Below, piece after piece: positions 1-7,333 of a DNA stretch of 64,000 nt. A program made the position numbers and the translations under genes. The stretch spans positions 248,001 to 312,000 of the forward strand of contig NZ_JAPDOE010000004.1 in the NCBI RefSeq assembly GCF_026013365.1. The letters are read 5' to 3'. The notes below the pieces were generated by a model, which worked only from the letters and a program-made list of their open reading frames with translations, did not search any database and was not told the origin of the DNA. The stretch comes from Paenibacillus sp. LS1. Its GTDB lineage: Bacteria > Bacillota > Bacilli > Paenibacillales > Paenibacillaceae. Position 1 is the first letter of the stretch; each line of letters begins with the position of its first letter.

Positions 1-9
1 GCAACCAAA

Positions 10-62
10 AAGCCCGGGTAGCTGATTTCTCTGTGATGTAGAGAACTCAGTTACCCGGGCTT
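10..62 (-). terminator. Rho-independent terminator of the catE-like gene
   Basis: A long hairpin with outer arms AGCCCGGGTA and TACCCGGGCT and inner arms around GATTTCTC/GAGAACTC is followed on the minus strand by a TTTTT run. It sits about 85 bases past the stop of the minus-strand dioxygenase gene, where a transcript end is expected. Confidence 0.8.
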
Positions 63-147
63 GATCATGTGACTTGTGAGCGATTGAGATCGAATTATGC
101 AAAATGCTGGATTTTAGGTAGAAGTATACTTTAACGTGCAATCAAAA

Positions 148-1017
148 TCAGTTTGCAGTGGTCAGACGGATACGGATATTCTGTGGATCTACCGTAAACC
201 AGGTATCTTCCACTTGTGTAACGGCTGCGCCGGATTGACGTAATTGTTCAAGTGCCTGTTGTACTTCTTCCTTCGTGGCGTAAACAATGGTGAAGTAGTC
301 AATTCCTGTAGCGTTATCCGGATTAACAGGCGCGTTCACTCCTGCCCAGATATTGAGTCCAAGATGGTGATGATAGCCGCCGGCAGATACAAATAGTGCA
401 GACATGTTGGCGAAGTTACCTACGATATCAAAACCGAGTATGCCGGTGTAGAAGCTGCGAGCTTCTTCCAGGCTGCGGACGTGGAAATGCACATGACCAA
501 TGACTGTGCCAGCCGGTAAACCCTGCCAAGGTTCATTTTCCGATATGGCAAACAGGCTCTCCACATCAACAGGATCACTTGCCATCACGTAATTATTGTC
601 GCTATCCCGTTTCCAGGTGTCACGCGCACGGTCAGCATAGATCTCAATCCCGTTCAGATCGGGGTCGGAGATATAGAAGGCTTCGCTGACCAGGTGATCG
701 CCTTGGCCGATTTCGATACCGGATGCAGCCAGATTACGCAGAGCAAGACCCAGGGACGTGCGATCCGGCAGCAGGATGGCGAAATGATACAAGCCTGCGT
801 GTGAGCGTTCAGGCAAGGTAATCCCATCCGTCAGTTCTTCCAATCGCAGCAGAGACTGTTTTCCGTCCGCTGTTAACGTAGCCACTTTGCCACTTCGCTC
901 CAGCAACTTCAGTCCGACCACATCAGTATAGAACTGGATCGAACGGTCGAGATTTTTAATTCGTAGACTCACTTCACCCAGATGGGTTGTGGCAGGGATT
1001 TGATACGTCGTATTCAT
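148..1017 (-). CDS. catE: VOC-family extradiol ring-cleavage dioxygenase (CatE-like)
   Basis: The 289-residue product has two vicinal-oxygen-chelate modules, about residues 10-130 and 165-285. This is the usual layout of glyoxalase-type catechol 2,3-dioxygenases, and both length and sequence resemble Bacillus subtilis CatE. Visible motifs are the N-terminal GLYHFAILLPDR and ISDPDLNGIEIYADR stretches, and in the second module GHVHFHVRSLEEARSFYT and GGYHHHLGLNIW. Candidate metal ligands are the His of GHVHFHV, a His of YHHHLG and a C-terminal acidic residue. CatE opens the aromatic ring of catechols in the cytoplasm as part of quinone/catechol detoxification. The start follows an AGGAGG ribosome site. 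The gene is monocistronic with its own terminator, and an inverted repeat upstream may bind a quinone-sensing regulator. The exact substrate is inferred, so another VOC dioxygenase is possible. Confidence 0.75.
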   Translation of the reverse strand: MNTTYQIPATTHLGEVSLRIKNLDRSIQFYTDVVGLKLLERSGKVATLTADGKQSLLRLEELTDGITLPERSHAGLYHFAILLPDRTSLGLALRNLAASGIEIGQGDHLVSEAFYISDPDLNGIEIYADRARDTWKRDSDNNYVMASDPVDVESLFAISENEPWQGLPAGTVIGHVHFHVRSLEEARSFYTGILGFDIVGNFANMSALFVSAGGYHHHLGLNIWAGVNAPVNPDNATGIDYFTIVYATKEEVQQALEQLRQSGAAVTQVEDTWFTVDPQNIRIRLTTAN

Positions 1018-1159
1018 AATGGTTTCCTCCTGATTGTTTGATCATTAGATAATTGGGCTAATCGTTTGATTGCGTATATGCGTTGAATCGAATGATTGAA
1101 TTGCACTCGTCACTTGGCTGAAGTAGAAAATGTAGGATAACTGTATATTCATAAATAAG

Positions 1160-1176
1160 TTACTTTTCATAAGTAA
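1160..1176. promoter_or_regulatory. Inverted repeat upstream of catE, possible MarR/HxlR-type operator
   Basis: TTACTT-ttcat-AAGTAA is a perfect 6-5-6 inverted repeat in an AT-rich stretch 143 bases upstream of the catE-like start. In B. subtilis catDE is repressed by the redox sensors CatR (MarR type) and YodB (HxlR type), which bind palindromes of this size. The assignment is by analogy only. Confidence 0.4.
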
Positions 1177-1270
1177 ATATAAAATATAAATTACCTTTCG
1201 TCAATCGTATTTTATGATGATAGCTGGAGTTTTATCGGCAAGAATAGTTTCAATAATTCCGTAAAATAAA

Positions 1271-1293
1271 AAAATCCGACTGAAAAGCCGGAT
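1271..1293 (-). terminator. Rho-independent terminator of ku
   Basis: On the minus strand ATCCG-gcttttcagt-CGGAT is followed by a run of seven T. It lies about 65 bases past the ku stop codon. Confidence 0.75.
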
Positions 1294-1355
1294 CTGAGTT
1301 GAACGTATTACATGGGCATAGGCATATAACGGAATCATTCTTGCCTGGGCGACAA

Positions 1356-2267
1356 TTAACCCTTTGGTTTGGGTGTTGCCTTTTTTCTTTTGGCTGGAGC
1401 AGGTGCATCGGTTTCTCCACCGACAACAGCTTGAGCGGATGTTTTTCGTGGTGCACGTTTCTTGGGCTTGGCAGTTGTTGTCCCAGGGTCAGCTGGAATG
1501 GGCTTCACAGCCTCAATACTTGCCTGTAAAGCAGCCATCAAATCCATTACATTGGCTTCAGGTTTGGCTGGAGCAATCTTGATTTCTTCGCCAGCCACTT
1601 TGTGCTGAATAAGATCCAGCAGTTTACTGCGATAGTCATCGGTGTATTTACCCGGTTCAAAAGGCGTTGAAAGTTGATCAATCAGCAGCTTTGCCATCGT
1701 GAGTTCCTTCTCATTCACGTTCTGCACTTCTGGCAGGTTGGGCACCTGGGAGACAGGACGAATCTCGTCCGGATAGAAAATCGTCTCCATAGAAAGGCAA
1801 TCTTCCAGCACACGTATGGCAGCCAGACTGCTCTTCGAGCGGATGGAAATTTTGGCGATGCCGATTTTGCCGGTATCCCGCATCGCATTCATCAAGAGCT
1901 GATAGGCATTTCCTCCAGCCTGATCGGGCGATAAGTAATATGTTTTCTGAAAATAGATCGGATCAATCTCAGTCAAGTCAACAAAATCCAGTATCGTAAT
2001 CGTTTTGCTGGTGGAATCATTTAACGCTTCCAATTCATCTTTCTCGAAAAGTACGAATTTTCCCTTTTCATATTCATAGCCTTTGGTGATTTCTTCCCAC
2101 TTTACGTCCACTTCACAGGATGGACATTGACGAACATAAGCGAGCGGGCTGCCGCAGACTTTATGAATGTAGCGCATGGAGATATCTTTGTCTTCAGTAG
2201 CCGAGAACATTTTGACAGGCACATGCACAAGGCCAAAACTGATTGCACCTTTCCAGACGGTATGCAT
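1356..2267 (-). CDS. ku: Non-homologous end-joining protein Ku
   Basis: The 303-residue protein starts MHTVWKGAISFGLVHVPVK, the signature N-terminus of bacterial Ku. The beta-barrel core spans about residues 1-230, and a tail rich in Lys, Pro and Ala follows (about 245-303, with KPKKRAPRK and KRKKATPKPKG). Bacterial Ku forms a homodimeric ring that threads onto double-strand DNA ends and recruits ligase D. In Bacillus it is a spore-phase repair protein, and basic tails like this one increase DNA binding. No ligD is present next to it, unlike the ykoV-ykoU pair of B. subtilis, so its partner must be elsewhere. The start has a GGAGCC-type ribosome site just upstream. It is divergent from a small acidic protein and an H-type spore protein, and has its own terminator. 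Confidence 0.93.
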   Translation of the reverse strand: MHTVWKGAISFGLVHVPVKMFSATEDKDISMRYIHKVCGSPLAYVRQCPSCEVDVKWEEITKGYEYEKGKFVLFEKDELEALNDSTSKTITILDFVDLTEIDPIYFQKTYYLSPDQAGGNAYQLLMNAMRDTGKIGIAKISIRSKSSLAAIRVLEDCLSMETIFYPDEIRPVSQVPNLPEVQNVNEKELTMAKLLIDQLSTPFEPGKYTDDYRSKLLDLIQHKVAGEEIKIAPAKPEANVMDLMAALQASIEAVKPIPADPGTTTAKPKKRAPRKTSAQAVVGGETDAPAPAKRKKATPKPKG

Positions 2268-2287
2268 AGATCGGCTCCTTTCAAAAG

Positions 2288-2338
2288 GTTGTTCAAAAAT
2301 TCCATCTTCTCTGTACTGAAAACTGGATTTTTGAACAC
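2288..2338. repeat. Short palindromic repeat between ku and the 2474 gene
   Basis: GTTCAAAAATTCCA (2291-2304) pairs with TGGATTTTTGAAC (2324-2336) around a 19-base loop. The arms are 13-14 bases with one bulge. It lies in the divergent intergenic region and has no T-tract placed as in a terminator. It could be a dispersed REP-like hairpin or a regulatory palindrome, and a weak promoter (TTGAAC-N16-TAGTAT) overlaps its right arm. Confidence 0.5.
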
Positions 2339-2473
2339 GGATTTATATTTAATAGTATGGGCATCTGTTGCGAGGGATAATCGTCTTATAGACGAATGAA
2401 TTCGTATGGTTCGGCGAGACTCGGGGATCATAAAAGAAGTGATCTCGCAATGATTAAGCCGGGAGGTGCCGAA

Positions 2474-2770
2474 ATGAGTAACAGACGGGATGAAGAGGAA
2501 GCGCACAAGCATGCTTTTACTCCGTATCCGCTTGCTGATGCCGAAAGCGCTGAAGAATTTTATACACCAGCTACAGCTGTGAATTGGGAAGCAGTCACTT
2601 CTGAAGAATTACCCCTTGACCGGGAGTCATTCATGCTCGACATTGACCGGATGGTGAATGAAGGGTTAGGTGGAGGTCAGGTTACGGAAGATAACGGTCA
2701 TATTGGTGAAAGTACAACTGATAGCATGGTTCGTGAGTCACATGATGATCCGGAAGGGGAATATGAATAA
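2474..2770 (+). CDS. Small acidic hypothetical protein
   Basis: This 98-residue, strongly acidic, soluble protein has no signal peptide or membrane segment. The start was placed at the ATG preceded by GGGAGG (2461-2466), which begins MSNRRDEEEAHKHAF; an in-frame ATG 78 bases upstream lacks a ribosome site. The protein is rich in Glu and Asp (for example SAEEFYTP and ESHDDPEGEYE), and His-containing only near the N-terminus. I do not recognise a family. Its stop codon overlaps or abuts the start of the H-type spore protein gene, so the two are almost certainly co-transcribed and translationally coupled. That suggests, without proving, a role in sporulation. Confidence 0.7.
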   Translation: MSNRRDEEEAHKHAFTPYPLADAESAEEFYTPATAVNWEAVTSEELPLDRESFMLDIDRMVNEGLGGGQVTEDNGHIGESTTDSMVRESHDDPEGEYE

Positions 2771-2771
2771 G

Positions 2772-2951
2772 ATGATGGATGCAAAGCGTGCCAAAGCAAT
2801 CTATGATTCCAAGGATACCATTGCCGTTACGCTGGAGGGAGATCCAGTCTGGATCGAGAATGTGGATGAAGCCAATGGTATGGCAACCGTTCAGGTTGGC
2901 AGCAGACCGGGAAATACCCAGACGGTTCGTGTGGATCGGTTGGAGGAGTAG
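2772..2951 (+). CDS. sspH: H-type small acid-soluble spore protein
   Basis: About 59 residues with the H-type SASP pattern: MDAKRAKAIYDSKDTIAVT near the N-terminus, GDPVWIENVD in the middle and a hydrophilic VRVDRLEE end. SspH-family proteins are made in the forespore under sigma G and packed in the spore core. Two starts are possible. ATG 2763 overlaps the upstream stop but sits only 2 bases from the GGAAGGGGA site, while ATG 2772 has normal spacing (11) and gives the usual length, so 2772 was chosen. It forms an operon with the preceding acidic protein and is followed by a strong terminator. Confidence 0.85.
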   Translation: MMDAKRAKAIYDSKDTIAVTLEGDPVWIENVDEANGMATVQVGSRPGNTQTVRVDRLEE

Positions 2952-3018
2952 ATACAGATAGAGCGTAGTGCTTGAGGAATTGGTGAGTAAATAAAAGCTG
3001 AAATATTTCATAGCACGG

Positions 3019-3050
3019 CCGGTACCGAGAGGTGCCGGTTTTTTGTTTTT
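3019..3050 (+). terminator. Rho-independent terminator after sspH
   Basis: CCGGTACC-gaga-GGTGCCGG (one G-T pair) is followed by TTTTTTGTTTTT, a classic intrinsic terminator. Confidence 0.9.
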
Positions 3051-3058
3051 TCCTAATA

Positions 3059-3119
3059 GGTGTCTGAAACTTCGAAGGAAGCGAGTTTTGAGACACGTCT
3101 AATAATGCATGTTATATTT
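3059..3119. repeat. Short copy of a dispersed palindromic element
   Basis: GGTGTCTGAAACT and AGTTTTGAGACAC are near-perfect terminal inverted repeats of a 43-bp element. Its two halves match the outer ends of the 160-bp element at 44988-45147, and the flank past the right end (taatgcatgtta) is also conserved between the copies. This copy therefore looks like an internal deletion derivative. Both copies lie just downstream of an intrinsic terminator. Confidence 0.65.
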
Positions 3120-3217
3120 CCTCTTGCCTCCTTGGATGTTGCGGGGGAAGAAAGGGACCGATATAATAAGGTTCAAAGTGAACTCAGGCGGCTGGACCGC
3201 CAAAGGTGGGGCGAATA

Positions 3218-3700
3218 TTGAATCAGACGCACGAGCAGTGGGTGTATCAATCCCATGGCATTGCAGATACAGAAGCACTTGCTTCCGCACTCGCCAGACA
3301 GGCAAACGCCGGCATGGTGATTGCTTTGGATGGTGATCTGGGCGCGGGAAAAACGGCATTTTCACAGAAATTTGCCTGGCATTTGGGTGTACGTGATGTG
3401 GTGAGCAGTCCCACATTTACGCTAATCAAGGAATATGAAGGGCGCTTGCCCTTGTATCACATGGATGTATATCGCATTTCGCTGGAAGAAGCGGATGAGC
3501 TTGGACTTGATGAATATTTCTATGGAGCCGGAGTCAGCCTGGTGGAGTGGTCGAGTATCATTCCCGAATTGCTGCCGCAAGAGCACTTGCATGTGCAGAT
3601 TGAAACAACGGGTCTGGAGGATCGAACGATTACACTGGATGGGTACGGCGAGACTTATGCAGCCATGTGCCGACAGTTCAGACAGAATGGAGTCAAATGA
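3218..3700 (+). CDS. tsaE: tRNA threonylcarbamoyladenosine biosynthesis ATPase TsaE
   Basis: A 160-residue P-loop protein with Walker A GDLGAGKT at residues 39-46 and the family motif SSPTFTLIKEYE, followed by LYHMDVYR and a late VEWSS motif. TsaE binds the TsaB-TsaD complex and its ATPase activity drives the last step of t6A formation at A37 of ANN-decoding tRNAs in the cytoplasm. TTG 3218 is preferred because GGTGGGG lies 6 bases upstream; a GTG at 3206 would add four residues but has no ribosome site. It is the first gene of the tsaE-tsaB-rimI-tsaD operon and overlaps tsaB by 4 bases. Length matches B. subtilis YdiB (158 aa). Confidence 0.93.
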   Translation: MNQTHEQWVYQSHGIADTEALASALARQANAGMVIALDGDLGAGKTAFSQKFAWHLGVRDVVSSPTFTLIKEYEGRLPLYHMDVYRISLEEADELGLDEYFYGAGVSLVEWSSIIPELLPQEHLHVQIETTGLEDRTITLDGYGETYAAMCRQFRQNGVK

Positions 3701-4551
3701 TGATGGAAGATTTACAAAAAGAGCCGCGTCAGCGGTTTTTGGCGTTGGATACATCCACCGCAGTGATGGCAGCTGCGATGATGGAGGATCATGCGCTTCT
3801 GGAAGAACGCAATGAACGGGCTGAGCGTAACCATTCGGTACACGTTGTACCGGTGATGGAGCAGCTGCTGGCCGCCAGCAGCACACAGCCTGGCCAGCTG
3901 GACGGCATTGCCGTCGGCGTTGGCCCAGGCTCGTACACGGGCATCCGCATTGCGGTGACCGCGGCGAAGACACTGGCCTGGGCGTGGGACATCCCCGTGG
4001 CCGGGGTGTCCAGCCTTCAGGCCATCGCCTGGGGCGGCTGGCACAGCGGCCTCGCCGCCAAGGCAGAAGCTGCGGCAGAGGATGCCTCAGCAGGGGCTGG
4101 CGGAACGCCATCCGCGGACCAGGGCAGCACAGGTGCTGCCCTGGTCCACTGGATCGTTCCGCTTGTGGATGCACGGCGCGGTCAAGCATGCACCGCGCTG
4201 TTTGCCTCCGCCGGGAGCGATACGCCCCGGCGTCTGGCGCCTGATGCCATCCGCAAGATGGACGGATGGCTGGAAGCCCTCGCCGCCCGCATGGCGGAGG
4301 CGGCGCCGGAAGAGCGGCCCGCAGCCGTCTGGTTCGTCGGCGAGACGGGCCCTCATGCTGCGGCAGCGGCGGAGCTTCGCTGCCCCGCAGGAACGGCGCT
4401 CCAGCTCGTACCTTATGAGCTGGAAGGCCGCTGGGTTGGGCGCCTAGGCGCCGCCGCGCTGCTTGCAGGTCAGCGTGATGACGTGCATGCGCTGGTGCCG
4501 AACTACACCCAGTTGTCTGAAGCGGAAGCCAATCTGCTGCGCAAAGGCTAA
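3697..4551 (+). CDS. tsaB: tRNA threonylcarbamoyladenosine biosynthesis protein TsaB
   Basis: A 284-residue ASKHA-fold protein. FLALDTSTAVMAAA near residue 17 is the N-terminal beta hairpin motif, and GIAVGVGPGSYTGIRIAV is the highly conserved TsaB segment. TsaB is the non-catalytic partner of TsaD in t6A synthesis. It is longer than typical TsaB (about 230 aa) because of an Ala/Gly-rich insertion around residues 120-155 and another Ala-rich stretch near 190-225. The central two thirds of the gene is visibly more GC-rich than its neighbours. Three consecutive ATG codons occur at the start; the first overlaps the tsaE stop as ATGA, and TGGAG lies just upstream. It is co-transcribed with tsaE and rimI. 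Confidence 0.9.
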   Translation: MMMEDLQKEPRQRFLALDTSTAVMAAAMMEDHALLEERNERAERNHSVHVVPVMEQLLAASSTQPGQLDGIAVGVGPGSYTGIRIAVTAAKTLAWAWDIPVAGVSSLQAIAWGGWHSGLAAKAEAAAEDASAGAGGTPSADQGSTGAALVHWIVPLVDARRGQACTALFASAGSDTPRRLAPDAIRKMDGWLEALAARMAEAAPEERPAAVWFVGETGPHAAAAAELRCPAGTALQLVPYELEGRWVGRLGAAALLAGQRDDVHALVPNYTQLSEAEANLLRKG

Positions 4552-4570
4552 AGGGGGAGGGGGAAAGCAG

Positions 4571-5092
4571 ATGGACAACGTGGCGAATAATAAGCAGGAA
4601 GCAACGCTTCAGTTCAGGTTCATGACACTCGCGGATATTCCCGATGTGATGGAGATTGAACATGAGGCCTTTACCCTGCCCTGGACGGAAGAAGCATTTC
4701 AAAATGAATTGACACACAATCATTTTGCTAAATATATGGTGATGGAATTGGAAGGCAAGGCCATTGGCTATGCAGGTATGTGGACGATCATGGATGAAGC
4801 CCATATTACTAATATTGCAGTCAGAGGTGCGTACCGTGGACGCAAGCTTGGTGAAAAGTTACTGGATGAATTAATGAGCACAGCGGCTTATCTCGGGATG
4901 GAACGAATGACGCTGGAGGTCAGAGTCTCGAACAGCATTGCTCAGCGTTTATATCAGAAAAAAGGGTTTGAATCGGCGGGTCTTCGTAAAGGGTATTACT
5001 CCGATAATGGGGAAGATGCGATGATTATGTGGGCGAACTTGCCGTCTGCAGGCCGGAGCGGCGAAGAGGAAGGAAGCGTACTGGATTCATGA
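4571..5092 (+). CDS. rimI: Ribosomal protein S18-alanine N-acetyltransferase RimI
   Basis: A 173-residue GNAT-fold protein. The acetyl-CoA pyrophosphate-binding loop is visible as VRGAYRGRKLGEKLL (R/QxxGxG/A-type) near residues 95-110. The C-terminal RVSNSIAQRLYQKKGF motif is diagnostic for RimI, with the usual late Tyr in GYYSDNGEDA. RimI acetylates the N-terminal Ala of ribosomal protein S18, and in some bacteria other proteins. The start follows an unusually strong GGGGGAGGGGG ribosome site. Its position between tsaB and tsaD is the conserved Firmicute order, and its stop overlaps the tsaD start (ATGA). Confidence 0.92.
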   Translation: MDNVANNKQEATLQFRFMTLADIPDVMEIEHEAFTLPWTEEAFQNELTHNHFAKYMVMELEGKAIGYAGMWTIMDEAHITNIAVRGAYRGRKLGEKLLDELMSTAAYLGMERMTLEVRVSNSIAQRLYQKKGFESAGLRKGYYSDNGEDAMIMWANLPSAGRSGEEEGSVLDS

Positions 5093-6144
5093 ACGAACTC
5101 AATGAAAAAATAAATGCTGCACCATCCTACATTTTGGCGGTGGAGACAAGTTGTGATGAAACATCGGTAGCTGTAGTTAAGGATGGGAGAGAAGTGCTAT
5201 CCAATCTGATCTCAAGTCAGATCGAAACCCATAAGGCATTCGGCGGCGTTGTACCTGAAGTGGCCTCACGCAAACATGTCGAAGTCATTACGCTGATGCT
5301 AGAACAAGCGATCGAGCAGTCCGGCATTCGTCCGCGTGATCTGAGTGCGATTGCTGTGACGCAAGGTCCGGGACTGGTGGGGGCATTGCTGGTAGGAATC
5401 GTTGCAGCCAAAACGCTGGCGATGGCACTGGGCAAACCGCTCATTGGCACACATCATATTGCTGGGCATATCTATGCCAACCGACTTACTCATGAACTGA
5501 AATATCCGGCAATGGCACTGGTCGTATCAGGTGGACATACAGAACTCGTGCATATGGAATCCGAGGGCAAGTTCAAACTGATTGGTCGTACTCGTGATGA
5601 TGCCGTAGGCGAGGCGTATGACAAAGTAGCCCGTGCATTGGGCTGTCCTTATCCGGGAGGTCCGCATGTGGACCGGATGGCGTCTGAAGCGGAGAATGTA
5701 GTGCCGTTGCCACGGGTATGGCTGGAAGCGGGTTCGTACGATTTCAGTCTCAGTGGTCTGAAGTCTGCTGTACTGAATGTGCTCAACCAGGCCAAAATGC
5801 GCGGAGAAACCTTGGAGCCGTCTGCGGTTGCACGTGGTTTCCAGGAAGCTGTTGTCGAAGTGTTGGTGGAGAAAGCCGTTAGAGCAGTTCGTGAATATGG
5901 TTCACGTCAACTGTTATTATGCGGTGGTGTTGCAGCTAACCGGGGGTTGCGCTCGGCGTTACAAGAGCGTTGTGCGAAGGAAGGGCTTGAACTGTTAATC
6001 CCGCCAATGGAATATTGTACGGATAATGCGGCCATGATTGGAGTGGCTGCGTATCTGAAATGGCAACGGGGAGAAATTGCTGAATTTGATGCCAAAGCAG
6101 ACCCTGGACTTTCCCTGGAGGAATGGTCCGTTCAGTCCATATAA
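5089..6144 (+). CDS. tsaD: tRNA N6-threonylcarbamoyladenosine transferase TsaD
   Basis: A 351-residue Kae1/TsaD protein. It begins with the ASKHA motif ILAVETSCDETSVAVV, contains the metal-binding HxxxH (H123-H127, in HHIAGH), then VSGGHTEL, the SGLKSAV motif and the C-terminal metal/nucleotide motif PPMEYCTDNAAMIG. TsaD transfers the threonylcarbamoyl group from TC-AMP to A37 of tRNA together with TsaB and TsaE. The start overlaps the rimI stop by 4 bases, with GAGGAAGGAAG upstream. Length is normal for the family. All expected catalytic residues appear present. This is the last gene of the t6A operon; no clear hairpin terminator follows before the leuA promoter. Confidence 0.96.
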   Translation: MNELNEKINAAPSYILAVETSCDETSVAVVKDGREVLSNLISSQIETHKAFGGVVPEVASRKHVEVITLMLEQAIEQSGIRPRDLSAIAVTQGPGLVGALLVGIVAAKTLAMALGKPLIGTHHIAGHIYANRLTHELKYPAMALVVSGGHTELVHMESEGKFKLIGRTRDDAVGEAYDKVARALGCPYPGGPHVDRMASEAENVVPLPRVWLEAGSYDFSLSGLKSAVLNVLNQAKMRGETLEPSAVARGFQEAVVEVLVEKAVRAVREYGSRQLLLCGGVAANRGLRSALQERCAKEGLELLIPPMEYCTDNAAMIGVAAYLKWQRGEIAEFDAKADPGLSLEEWSVQSI

Positions 6145-6166
6145 ACAGACAGTTTGAGATTAAGAG

Positions 6167-6196
6167 TTGACAGCCTGGATGTGAAGAATGTATATT
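6167..6196 (+). promoter_or_regulatory. Sigma-A promoter of the leuA T-box leader
   Basis: TTGACA (6167-6172), an 18-base spacer and TATATT (6191-6196) lie about 40 bases before the first T-box stem I. This fits a vegetative promoter transcribing the whole leader plus leuA. Confidence 0.75.
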
Positions 6197-6239
6197 AGTT
6201 ACAAATTTAAACAGGAATTTATCTTCCTGAACTGATAAA

Positions 6240-6625
6240 CGCGATGAACAGGAATAGTAAGGTCATTCCCGGTCTTAGAGAGCTGCGGTATGGTGCAACG
6301 CAGTCGAAGGAAACCTGAAACTCACCTGGAAGCGGAACGATGGAACACGGTGACTCCCCGGGAGGATCCGAAGGCCGATTATGGCCCAAAGTACATGGTT
6401 ACGGGTTGCCTCCGTGATTGGGCCGTTGTCGGTAGGACCGTTTTTACAAGGATCGACTGACGATAACTGAGGGGGCTTTCAGGCTGCCTCAAGTGATCCG
6501 GATGTATGCGAGAGCATACAAGGGTAATCTTGAGTGAACAGGAAGGAAGTCAACAAGAGTGGTACCGCGAAGGTGAACAGCCTGTCGTCTCTTGCATTAT
6601 TGCATGAGGTGGCAGGCTTTTTTTG
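6240..6625 (+). promoter_or_regulatory. T-box riboswitch 1 (leucine-type specifier)
   Basis: The region holds the T-box stem I landmark AGAGAGCTGCGG with TGGTGCAACGCAG, a specifier context GAAACTCACCTGG in which CTC would be a Leu codon, and the T-box sequence AGAGTGGTACCGCG at about 6558-6571. It ends with a terminator hairpin (AGCCTGTC...GGCAGGCT followed by TTTTTTT near 6610-6625). T-boxes read uncharged tRNA, and with Leu tRNA uncharged the antiterminator forms. This is the first of two in series before leuA. Confidence 0.9.
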
Positions 6626-6659
6626 ATTTTCAAAATAAGGATGTATGAAGTTAGGTCAT

Positions 6660-7030
6660 ATGATAAATGTGATGAACGGGAGTAGTAGAAGGATAAGGCG
6701 CTCAGAGAGCTGCGGGGTGGTGCGACGCAGTGGCTGGAATCATTCGAATCTCGCCCTGGAACGGAGCTGTGGAAGCGTGGGGACGATATCAATCGCCCAG
6801 TTGTCCTAATGGACAACAACATGTGTTTACACAGCAACGGTTAACCCCCGTTATAGGGTGTTTCTCCGAATTCCAGTGATGTCGTGCGTGCACGCACATC
6901 CAGCGGATTTCGGAGACGACGAGGTGGATGGAGTCCGGCGCAAGCCTGGCCCATCAAGCGAGAGTGGTACCGCGGAGGGGATAATAACCCGCCGTCTCTT
7001 ATATGAGATGGCGGGTTATTTGTGTTTGCT
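6660..7030 (+). promoter_or_regulatory. T-box riboswitch 2 (leucine-type specifier)
   Basis: A second full T-box element follows the first within about 40 bases. Landmarks are AGAGAGCTGCGG with TGGTGCGACGCAG, the specifier context GAATCTCGCCCTGG (CTC, Leu), the T-box AGAGTGGTACCGCG at about 6959-6972, and a terminator helix with AACCCGCC and GGCGGGTT arms around 6985-7018. The T-tract after this hairpin (TTATTTGTG) is weaker than in the first element, so it may leak more. Confidence 0.88.
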
Positions 7031-7333
7031 GCCGGCAGCAGGGTGGGCATGGGAAGAACCATATGGAGATTGAAAGAGTCAGAAGGTCAGGGTGTAAGTC
7101 GACGTACACTCTGTCATGAAGGTAAGCAGGATATACAACGAACGAGTAATGAACATTGAACAACAAGTATAGGCACTAAACATTCAACAGGTACTACTGA
7201 TCACCAAGGACTAAGCTACAAACAACATACGCGTTTACAAACAAAATATATAACAACAGGGACGGCGATCAACGAGTGTTCTGCGTTAGTGGATACGTTA
7301 CGAAACGATTATAAAAATTGGAGGTTGATGGAT

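Noticed and set aside
2127-2399. Plus-strand frames antisense to ku
   Set aside because: They are shadows of ku and end in the divergent intergenic palindrome.
3422-4804. 460-codon minus-strand frame across tsaE-tsaB
   Set aside because: It arises from the GC-rich codons of tsaB and reads as a Pro/Arg/Ser-rich low-complexity product with no ribosome site, while the plus-strand genes are unmistakable.
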